Below, in pieces: positions 57,485-64,000 of a DNA stretch of 64,000 bases (positions are counted from its first letter, which is position 1; every line of letters starts with the position of its first letter). The DNA comes from Streptomyces sp. CBMA152. GTDB lineage: Bacteria; Actinomycetota; Actinomycetes; Streptomycetales; Streptomycetaceae. The translations under genes were made by a program, and so were the position numbers. The DNA is taken from NCBI RefSeq assembly GCF_014596475.1, contig NZ_MECJ01000004.1, positions 124,001-188,000 on the forward strand, in the 5' to 3' direction. The notes below the pieces were generated by a model, which searched no databases, was not told where the DNA came from, and saw nothing but the letters and a program-made list of their open reading frames with translations.

Positions 57485-58462
57485 GTGCCCTCTCCCATCT
57501 CGGTGTGGAACACCGCCCCCACCTCCGCCCCCGCCCAGCGTGCCGGTCGTTACGTACCCGGCTCGTCCGCCCATCCCGCCAAAATGCTCCCGCAGATCGC
57601 CGCCCACGCCATCCGCACGTACACCAAGCCCGGCGATCTGGTCCTCGACCCGATGTGCGGCATCGGCACCACCCTCGTCGAAGCCATCCACCTCGGCCGC
57701 AGCGCCCTCGGCGTCGAGTACGAACCCAAGTGGGTCCACCTCGCCCGCCTCAACGCCGCTTCCGCCGTATCCGAAGGCGGCACCGGCACCGTCCACTGCG
57801 GCGACGCCCGCCAGCTCACGAGCCTCATCCCCGCGTCACTCCAGGGTGTGGTGGATCTCGTGGTCACCTCACCTCCCTACGGCCCGAGCGTCCATGGACA
57901 GGTCCGTTCCAGCCGGGAGACCGGCGAACGAGGGGTGGTCAAAAAGGACTTCCGCTACAGTCGCGACCCGGCCAACCTCGCCCACGTCTCCACCGAGCGG
58001 CTCCTGGAAGCCCTCACCGAGATCCTCACCCAGTGCCAGACGATGCTGCGCCCCGGCGGCACAGCCGTCGTCACCACCCGCCCCTGGCGTGAGCGCGGGG
58101 AACTTGTCGACCTGCCCTCTGCCGTCCTCGCCGCCGGGCGGTCAGCCGGACTCGTCCCCGCCGAACGTTGCGTCGCCCTCCTCGCGGGCATCCGCGACAG
58201 CCGCCTGATCGCTCGCCCGTCGTTCTTCCAGATGAAGAACGTCCGCGACACCCGCCGACGCGGCATCCCGCTCTCGGTGGTCCAACACGAGGACGTGCTG
58301 ATCTTCACCCGGCCCAGACCGCAGGCCGGTTCGGTAGAGCCGGAGGGCGCAACCGGCGAACCGAGGCCGCCCGCCGGAGCTGCCCGCAGCTGCAAGCCGA
58401 CGGCCAGGCTGGCTCCGCGCTCCCACACCTGCGCCCGAAACAGCTGGCATCGCAACTGCTGA
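57485..58462 (+). CDS. DNA methyltransferase with TSPPY motif
   Basis: A 325-aa amino-group DNA methylase (N6-adenine or N4-cytosine). The SAM site is LDPMCGIGTTLVEA near residue 55 and the catalytic motif TSPPYGPSVHG near 128; FQMKN and late strands follow. The C-terminal ~60 residues are low-complexity. GGAGGAG lies just before the GTG start. No restriction endonuclease is adjacent, so it is probably an orphan methylase that protects or marks the conjugative element. Confidence 0.82.
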   Translation: MPSPISVWNTAPTSAPAQRAGRYVPGSSAHPAKMLPQIAAHAIRTYTKPGDLVLDPMCGIGTTLVEAIHLGRSALGVEYEPKWVHLARLNAASAVSEGGTGTVHCGDARQLTSLIPASLQGVVDLVVTSPPYGPSVHGQVRSSRETGERGVVKKDFRYSRDPANLAHVSTERLLEALTEILTQCQTMLRPGGTAVVTTRPWRERGELVDLPSAVLAAGRSAGLVPAERCVALLAGIRDSRLIARPSFFQMKNVRDTRRRGIPLSVVQHEDVLIFTRPRPQAGSVEPEGATGEPRPPAGAARSCKPTARLAPRSHTCARNSWHRNC

Positions 58463-58645
58463 ACCATCCATCGGCAGCTTGTTCTTCCGGGTCCCCGGCC
58501 TGGGCCCATACCCAAACCACGCTCGGCGACCATGTCGTCGAGCGCGGCCGTGACCGGTCCACGCGTTGCGCGCGCCGGCCCGCTCCTCGGTTTGGAGCGG
58601 GCCGGACGAGACCGGTTGGTTTGGGGCGGTCAGCCCTGGGACCGG

Positions 58646-61600
58646 TTAAGCGATTTGTTTGATGGTGGTGGTCCAGCCTCCTCCGCTGACGTCGGTGCCG
58701 GGTGCGAAGCCGGTGCTGTTGCTGCCGTTTCCGGCGAAGAAGTGGAGGTGGTCGTCTGAGGTGACGGTGGTCCAGAGGTCCGGGTGGCCGTCTTGGTTGC
58801 CGTCGCCGATGGCTGCGACGGCGGGGTATCCGGAGGTGGTTACTCCGCCGCCGATGAGCAGGGCGTTGCTGCCGTTGCCGAGCGGCGTGCCGGGGTTGAG
58901 GGGGTCGTTGAGGTATTGGTAGATGTCGCCGGTGGACTTCCGGCGGGCCCACAGGTCGTTGAGGCCGTCGCCGTTGACGTCACCGGGGGCGAGGAGCTCC
59001 ATGTCGTTCCAGCCGGCGGTGCCGATCTTGATGGGTGTGGCGAGTTGGCCGTCGGCGGTGCCGGGGAAGAGGTAGAGGGCGTCGTCCTCGATGGCGAGGA
59101 GGTCCGGGTGGGAGTCCATGGTGAGGTCTCCGGCGGTGATGACCTGGGTGGTCTTGGACCAGTCGGGCGAAGGCGATCCGGCGGGCCGGTTGAGTGCGTA
59201 GCGGCCGCTGAAGCCGGAGAAGCCGGTACCGCGGTAGAGCCACAGGTGGGACGCGTCGCCGGGCAGGTGGGCGACGAGGTCCTCGTATCCGTCGCCGGTC
59301 CAGTCTCCGCGGTGGCTGATGTCGCCTCCGGCCCAGCCGCCGCCCAGCTGCGGGCCGTTGGCCTGGCCGCCGTTGCCGGTACCCGGGTAGACCCGCAGCT
59401 GTCCGTCCTTGTCGATGGCGGTCAGGTCCGGGATGCCGTCGCCGTTGAGGTCGCCCTCGGCGTCGGCGCCGGTGCGCTTGTGCAGGTAGCCGAGGGTGAC
59501 CGGCGCGTTGAACTGGGCAAGGCCGCCGACGGGAGCCTTGCCGGAGTATTCGGTGATGGCGTCGCGGTTGGTGGTGGCGTAGAGGTCGGGGTTGGTGTCC
59601 GGGTCGCCGCCCTGGCTGTTCACGTCTCCGGGTGAGGAGACCAGGGGATAGGTCGCCTTGTCGAGGTACGGGGCAAGGAGTGCGGCCTGGGCCGGGAGCG
59701 GGTTCGTGGCGTTGCCGGACCAGACCTGGTCGGCGATGGTGGCGCAGTCCGCCAGAATGAGCTGAGTGCCGGGCGTCGTGTTGGACGACGGGTAGGCCAG
59801 GCAGCGGCCGGAGGCCGGGTTGACGAGGGAGCCGCCCGGGCCGGGCTTCCACTGCTGGGCGCCGCCCCCGTTGCAGGTGTAGAGCTCGATGGGAGTCCAG
59901 TTGGCCGTGCCGCCGCCGGTGGCGTCCAGGCACTTGCCGTAGTTGCGTACGGTGTTGTCGGCGCCGAGGACCCATTGCTGCGGTGCACTGTTGTTGCAGC
60001 CCCAGACCTGGATCTTGGTGCCGTTGGTGGTGGAGCCGTGGTCGACGTCCAGGCACAGGTTTCCGCCACCTGCTGCGGTCACCCCGGACACGAGGGTGTG
60101 GCTGGCCGGTGCTGTCAGGGTGGTGGGGATGCCGTTGGCGTCGAACTGCAGGGGGTAGGAGTACAGGACGCCGCTCGCGTCGTCGCGGGCCCACAGGGTC
60201 GGTGCGCCGCCGACCGTCCCGGGGGCGATGAGCGTGGCGTGCGACCAGTCCCCGGTGCCCAGGAGCATGCCCTTGCCCAGATGCAGCCCGCCGGTGTCGG
60301 TCCCGGGGTAGTACCAGAGCTTCTTGTTCTCGACAGTGATCAGGTCGGCGAGGCCGCGCGTGTTGTCGAAGCTGCCCGGGGCGAGGAACTGGGTGACGGA
60401 CGCCCAGGTGTGGTCGTACCCGTCGCAGGCGGAGGCGGTGTTGCAGTCTGGTTTGTCGGGGATGGGGATGATGCCGCTGGTGTTGGTGAAGTGGCCGGGA
60501 GTGCCGTTGCGGTTAGCGTCGTTGGAGTAGGCGTACAGGTTGTGGGTGCTCTTGTTGTACGCGAAGAGGTCGTCGACGCCGGACTGGCTGAGGCTGCCGC
60601 GGTGGGCGACGAGGTAGTTGTCCCAGCCGGTGCCGTCGGGGCTCTGGGACGCCGTGGACGCGGTCACGGGAGTGGCGGCCGGGTCGGTGTTGCCGGGGAC
60701 GAGGAGCAGGCTGCCGCTCTTGTCCGGGGTGAGCAGGTCGGGGATGCCGTCTCCGGTCAGGTCGCCTGCGGTGACCTTGGTCGCCGGGTTCCAGGGCGCG
60801 TAGAAGCGGTAGCTGGAGGGGCGGGCGTTGCCGGCGCCGTCGACGGCCTGGACGTAGAGGGTGTGGGTGCCCCACTGCTGCGCAGTGAGGTTGACGGGAA
60901 TGTCCACCTTCGCCGTACCGCTCCCGTCGGGCGTGGCCGCGATCGATTTCGCGCCTGTGGGCGGGATGGGGGCGTCGAGGGAGTACTCGAAGCGTCGGAT
61001 GCCGCTCTTGACGCACGGGGCGAGTTCGCAGCCGGTCGGCGTGGGGTCGGTGCTCGTGACCGGGATGGTGATGCCGGTGTCACCGGCGTGCGCCGTGGGT
61101 GCGCGGTCGCTGCCGAGCGGCGGGTAGGCGGCCGAGTCGCCGAAGGCCGCAGGGGTGGGCGGGGTGAGGTCCACGTTGAAGTGACACAAGGTCAGCAGGG
61201 GGCTGTCGAGGGTGCCGTCAGTGGCGTGGACCTCCCACCCGTAGGCGTGCCCGTCCTGCACCGCGGTGCCGATGTTGGTGTGAACGGTCGTCCCGGAGGC
61301 CACATACGGGCTGCTGGGAGCGGACACCGTACTGCCGTTGCCCTTCCCGTTGTCCTTCCGGTTGTCCCAGACGTTGAAGACCGCCTTGAGGTTGACCCCG
61401 CTCATGTACGTGGCGACGCGGGCGTTGAGGTCGATGTTGCTGTTGCCGCCGGTGAGGGTGGTCGCGCCGATCCAGCCGGGCGTGCCGTTGTTGCAGGCGG
61501 CCCCGCTAGGGTTCATCGAGTCGGGCGTGGTGCTGGCGCTGTCGACCGCCGGGTGGAGGTCGAAGACCGTGGTGATGTACGGATTGGCGCTGAATCGCAT

Positions 61601-63094
61601 GTAGCCGTAGTTCGTCGACGACGTGCTGTCGTCGCCGGACAGACCGAACGTCCAGGTATCGTTCCCTGCTGCGGCAACAGCCCTGATGCGGCTGGTGACG
61701 TCGAAGTTGACATACCTCGTTCCGCAGTCGGGCCAGGCGCTCTTGACGTCCTGGGTGCCGATCGTGGCCACCACCTTGGGCTTGTTGTCCCACGACGTGC
61801 TGTCGCTGATCCTTTCGGTCTCCTTGAGAGTGACCGGCCAGGTGTTGTCGCAGCCCGCGTCCGCGCCGTAGGTCTCCGCCAGCGTCAGGGTGGACTTGGA
61901 GATCACCATGCTCTTGTAGAGGTTGCGTGCGTTGATCTCGTAGTACGCCTCCTGCATGCCGTAGCAGCGCGAGGAGTAGTGCTGGTAGCCGACGCCCTGA
62001 CCGTTGTCCTGCGCCTTGTCGTACGCGGGGTTGGGATTGCCCGGACTGGGACAGCCCTCCTGGGCCACGGTGAAGTGGCCGGTCTGCCCGGTGAGTGGGC
62101 TGCTGAACGTCGGGTCGATGTACACCGGGTAGGTGGTCGCGGACCCGGTGAGCAGGTTCGCGTCGGGAGTGAGGGTGAGGGCACCGGCCTCTGCGGTCAT
62201 ACCGACTTGCTGGACCTTGGCGCCGGTACCGGGACCGGTGGCCGAGGATGTCCCGGTGGGATCAACGGCCGCCACACCACTACGGCGGGGCACCGCCGCA
62301 GGCGTCAGGGACTTCGGCGAGGTCGCCGTCGACTGCTGGCCGGTGGAGGAGTCCCACATGAGGGGCGCGGCGCTGGCGTAGACCACGTTCCCGTCGGGCG
62401 CTTTGGCAGCGAGACGGCCTGTAGCGTCCGCGCTGAGCGTCAGTCCGTCAGTGCTCGTGGCCAGGCGCAGCTTCTTCAACTCGGGATTGGCTGCCGCGGT
62501 CGCGTCGTGGACGACCAGGACTTCGCTGAACTCGCCCTGGGCGCTGACAGACGCTTGCAGGTCCACCCCGGGCAGGACCTGTGCGTACAGCGCCGTGTTG
62601 CCCTTTACCGTCGGGGCGGGAAGCCCGTGGGGGAAGGAGACCGCGAGCCGGTGCCCGGCGCCGTCGGCCAATGCCGCCAACGGCCCGGTGCCGCCGCCGG
62701 ACAATGCCACCTCGCCCGGTGTGGCCGCAGGGCTGTAGGTCCCGTCGCTGTTTCTCGCGAGCGTGGCATCGAGTGACTTCCAGATTCCGCTTTTCTCCAC
62801 CCGAACCGGTTTCAGGTTCGTTGTGGTTGTCACTGTGCCGTCGGGATTAGCCAGTGTCTGGCTCAATTGGGTTGTCTGGTTTTCGATGGGAACGGGTTTG
62901 CCATCCGCCTGGGCCTGGCGGAGCGCCGCCAGGGTGGGATTGTCCGACGTGGGCTGGGTCGGGTCTGTCGGCGGCGTGATATCGGCCATCGCTTGGCCGG
63001 AAAGTGAAATGACCAGTCCTAATGCCGCTGACAGGAGAGTCAAATGTTGCCCAAGTCTCCGACGTGTCAGTGTCGGTCGATGATGCCTGCGCAT
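58646..63094 (-). CDS. Large secreted protein with DNRLRE, ricin-lectin and FG-GAP repeats
   Basis: A 1482-aa exported protein with a signal peptide ending near residue 37 (SGQAMA). A DNRLRE-type region spans ~325-510, with YPVYIDPTF near its beginning and FDVTSRIR and TWTFGLSGD inside. FG-GAP/VCBS-type repeats appear as GDLTGDGIPDLL near 775 and, after the lectin, as GDLNGDGIPDLT, GDWTGDGYEDLV, GDVNGDGLNDLW and GDGNQDGHPDLW. A ricin-type beta-trefoil lies at ~995-1118 with QQW-type repeats (PQQWVLG; AQQWKPG). It should bind polysaccharide at the cell surface or outside. No catalytic domain is evident. GGGGGG precedes the ATG. Confidence 0.88.
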   Translation of the reverse strand: MRRHHRPTLTRRRLGQHLTLLSAALGLVISLSGQAMADITPPTDPTQPTSDNPTLAALRQAQADGKPVPIENQTTQLSQTLANPDGTVTTTTNLKPVRVEKSGIWKSLDATLARNSDGTYSPAATPGEVALSGGGTGPLAALADGAGHRLAVSFPHGLPAPTVKGNTALYAQVLPGVDLQASVSAQGEFSEVLVVHDATAAANPELKKLRLATSTDGLTLSADATGRLAAKAPDGNVVYASAAPLMWDSSTGQQSTATSPKSLTPAAVPRRSGVAAVDPTGTSSATGPGTGAKVQQVGMTAEAGALTLTPDANLLTGSATTYPVYIDPTFSSPLTGQTGHFTVAQEGCPSPGNPNPAYDKAQDNGQGVGYQHYSSRCYGMQEAYYEINARNLYKSMVISKSTLTLAETYGADAGCDNTWPVTLKETERISDSTSWDNKPKVVATIGTQDVKSAWPDCGTRYVNFDVTSRIRAVAAAGNDTWTFGLSGDDSTSSTNYGYMRFSANPYITTVFDLHPAVDSASTTPDSMNPSGAACNNGTPGWIGATTLTGGNSNIDLNARVATYMSGVNLKAVFNVWDNRKDNGKGNGSTVSAPSSPYVASGTTVHTNIGTAVQDGHAYGWEVHATDGTLDSPLLTLCHFNVDLTPPTPAAFGDSAAYPPLGSDRAPTAHAGDTGITIPVTSTDPTPTGCELAPCVKSGIRRFEYSLDAPIPPTGAKSIAATPDGSGTAKVDIPVNLTAQQWGTHTLYVQAVDGAGNARPSSYRFYAPWNPATKVTAGDLTGDGIPDLLTPDKSGSLLLVPGNTDPAATPVTASTASQSPDGTGWDNYLVAHRGSLSQSGVDDLFAYNKSTHNLYAYSNDANRNGTPGHFTNTSGIIPIPDKPDCNTASACDGYDHTWASVTQFLAPGSFDNTRGLADLITVENKKLWYYPGTDTGGLHLGKGMLLGTGDWSHATLIAPGTVGGAPTLWARDDASGVLYSYPLQFDANGIPTTLTAPASHTLVSGVTAAGGGNLCLDVDHGSTTNGTKIQVWGCNNSAPQQWVLGADNTVRNYGKCLDATGGGTANWTPIELYTCNGGGAQQWKPGPGGSLVNPASGRCLAYPSSNTTPGTQLILADCATIADQVWSGNATNPLPAQAALLAPYLDKATYPLVSSPGDVNSQGGDPDTNPDLYATTNRDAITEYSGKAPVGGLAQFNAPVTLGYLHKRTGADAEGDLNGDGIPDLTAIDKDGQLRVYPGTGNGGQANGPQLGGGWAGGDISHRGDWTGDGYEDLVAHLPGDASHLWLYRGTGFSGFSGRYALNRPAGSPSPDWSKTTQVITAGDLTMDSHPDLLAIEDDALYLFPGTADGQLATPIKIGTAGWNDMELLAPGDVNGDGLNDLWARRKSTGDIYQYLNDPLNPGTPLGNGSNALLIGGGVTTSGYPAVAAIGDGNQDGHPDLWTTVTSDDHLHFFAGNGSNSTGFAPGTDVSGGGWTTTIKQIA

Positions 63095-63410
63095 GTGGTG
63101 TTACCCCCCATGAGATCCGCGAGAAAATTCCTGGTCGGATGGCAGCTCGGCGCGTTCGTCGGCCGAACTGCGTTAAGCGGAATGGTTTCCCCCTGCAGCA
63201 CAATGCCTCCTGGGCTCCGTGTGCCTCGCGTGATGCTTGTGTAAAGAGCGAGGAAAGTTACGGGAGTCGTCCGGAGGGGGTGCCGAGGCAGGCTATTGCG
63301 AATCGTACGCCTGTAGCAATACGGTTCGGTGATTCTCGCGGGGCTGGACAACAGCTCTGCCTATAACGGGGGCCTTTTACGGTCACGCACTTGGGGTGGG
63401 GACTTTGAGA
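63095..63410 (+). promoter_or_regulatory. Divergent promoter region between two secreted-protein genes
   Basis: A 316-base gene-free stretch between the FG-GAP protein (minus) and the RHS-like protein (plus). TATAAC at 63362-63367 could be a -10 element for the plus-strand gene. It is somewhat less GC-rich than its surroundings. No gene is seen. Confidence 0.4.
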
Positions 63411-64000
63411 GTGCGTTCTTCAGCGCGCCCTTTTTCCGGGTTACGGACGAGAGGCGCAGCGCGTCGCGTCACTGTGGCCACAGCCGTGTTCGCCGCGCTG
63501 TCGTTGGTCGTTCCGCTGGCATCCGCCGAAGGCGTCGGCGGCTACCACTACAAGGGAAAGGTCTGGGCGGACGGCGAGTTGCCGGCTCAGCCGGTAGTGG
63601 ACGGGCATCCGGTCACCGAGGCCAAGGGGGCGCCTCGGGCCGGAATCCCCAAGGGCGCCCGCGCCCTGAGCGCCTACACGCCACAGACCCCCAAGTGGCC
63701 TGCGGTCAGCACGGATTCGGTCGTCCTCACTCCGCCGGGCGAGGTGAAGACGCCCGCATCCGGCGCAGATTCGGGCCGCTCGCGGACCTCCGGCACCGCT
63801 TCGGCGACCGCCCCCAAGAGAGCCGGGACGTCCCCGGTATGGGTTGGCCCTGTCGCTGCCCGTGATGCATCCAAGGCGCTCAAGAACGGGGCAGCGGCGA
63901 AGTCCGCGACACCGTCCTCGGTCACCGTCAAGACGGCCGATCGACGGCTGGCGCAGGCCGCGCATGTCGACGGCCTGCTGGTCGGCTTGGTTCGCTCGGA
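63411..64000 (+). CDS. N-terminal part of secreted RHS-like protein (runs off window)
   Basis: An open frame from GTG 63411 to the window end (196 complete codons). A basic start (RTRGAARRVT) and hydrophobic core (ATAVFAALSLVVPLASA) form a signal peptide with cleavage near residue 43. The mature start GYHYKGKVWADGEL and the later TSPVWVGPVAARD match the N-terminal region of large Streptomyces RHS-repeat/polymorphic-toxin-like proteins. The rest is outside the window, so the RHS assignment is inference. Confidence 0.65.
   Translation, partial: MRSSARPFSGLRTRGAARRVTVATAVFAALSLVVPLASAEGVGGYHYKGKVWADGELPAQPVVDGHPVTEAKGAPRAGIPKGARALSAYTPQTPKWPAVSTDSVVLTPPGEVKTPASGADSGRSRTSGTASATAPKRAGTSPVWVGPVAARDASKALKNGAAAKSATPSSVTVKTADRRLAQAAHVDGLLVGLVRS

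Noticed and set aside
59975..62776. Plus-strand open frame of 933 aa opposite the FG-GAP protein
   Set aside because: It is antisense to a protein with signal peptide, lectin and FG-GAP repeats, and its translation is a Gly/Val/Arg-rich shadow.
1..64000. tRNA, rRNA, integrase, transposase or att-site repeats
   Set aside because: None could be recognised by reading; a covariance or alignment search was not possible, so small RNAs or degenerate att repeats could be missed.

Overview
The window is high-GC actinobacterial DNA, most likely Streptomyces. It shows strong third-position G/C bias, many GTG starts, gene overlaps of the ATGA/GTGA type, rare TTA codons and Streptomyces-type secreted FG-GAP/RHS-like proteins. 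I see no rRNA, tRNA, CRISPR array, integrase, relaxase or insertion sequence. All family calls come from reading translated motifs; no database search was possible.

Bases 1-12.7 kb are a defence island. A plus-strand run of four translationally coupled genes encodes a DEAH helicase (5' end missing), a UvrD-like helicase, a DrmA-like helicase and a DrmB-like DUF1998 protein, which together look like a DISARM-type module. A perfect 36-bp palindrome ends the run. Next comes a restriction-modification set: one 5-methylcytosine methyltransferase, an unrecognised 276-aa protein, a NaeI-family endonuclease, an NgoMIV-family endonuclease, an AbrB-like regulator and a Vsr mismatch nuclease. The prototypes NaeI and NgoMIV both cut GCCGGC, so one methylase appears to protect against two structurally different nucleases of the same specificity.

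Bases 13.1-22.2 kb are one minus-strand operon of eleven tightly packed genes. It contains a 53-aa candidate precursor peptide, a radical SAM/SPASM enzyme with an extra C-terminal domain, a 2-oxoglutarate/Fe(II) oxygenase and an HExxH-type protein of the peptide beta-hydroxylase kind. Upstream in the same operon are a nucleotidyltransferase, a D-2-hydroxyacid dehydrogenase, a TylF-like methyltransferase, a Nudix protein, a PEP-mutase/isocitrate-lyase-superfamily protein, a thymidylate-kinase-like protein and an unknown protein. I read it as a peptide natural-product (RiPP-like) pathway with an unusual small-molecule branch. A divergent XRE-type regulator with an in-frame TTA codon sits at its head. 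A near-identical 20-bp operator-like motif lies both there and at 26.18 kb, between an ANT-like nucleotidyltransferase and a small-peptide/HATPase pair. An asparaginase and a PPC/DUF296 protein lie between these two sites.

Bases 27.2-37.9 kb hold a Tad/Flp-like pilus or secretion locus on the plus strand: lipoprotein, secreted protein, SAF/CpaB-like, CpaE-like, CpaF, TadB, TadC, Flp-like pilin, two TadE-like proteins, a TadG-like protein and a membrane LysM-BTAD regulator. After an 0.8-kb intergenic stretch with a 5 x 14-bp tandem repeat and an AT-rich patch comes an accessory plus-strand cluster: a MoxR ATPase, a VWA/HExxH protein that is frameshifted, and small genes. It converges on a perfect 64-bp palindrome.

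On the other side of that palindrome, 43.9-55.2 kb on the minus strand, is a conjugative type IV secretion operon (VirB2-, VirB6-, PrgI-, VirB4- and VirD4-like proteins, replication-relaxation protein, NlpC/P60 hydrolase, DUF2637 membrane protein, winged-helix protein). A regulator and a two-gene DNA-methylase-like pair follow. Bases 27-58.5 kb therefore look like the core of an integrative conjugative element or plasmid-derived island whose ends are outside the window. The last 5.5 kb carry a 1,482-aa secreted FG-GAP/ricin-lectin protein and, divergently, the signal-peptide end of a probable RHS-type secreted protein that runs off the window.
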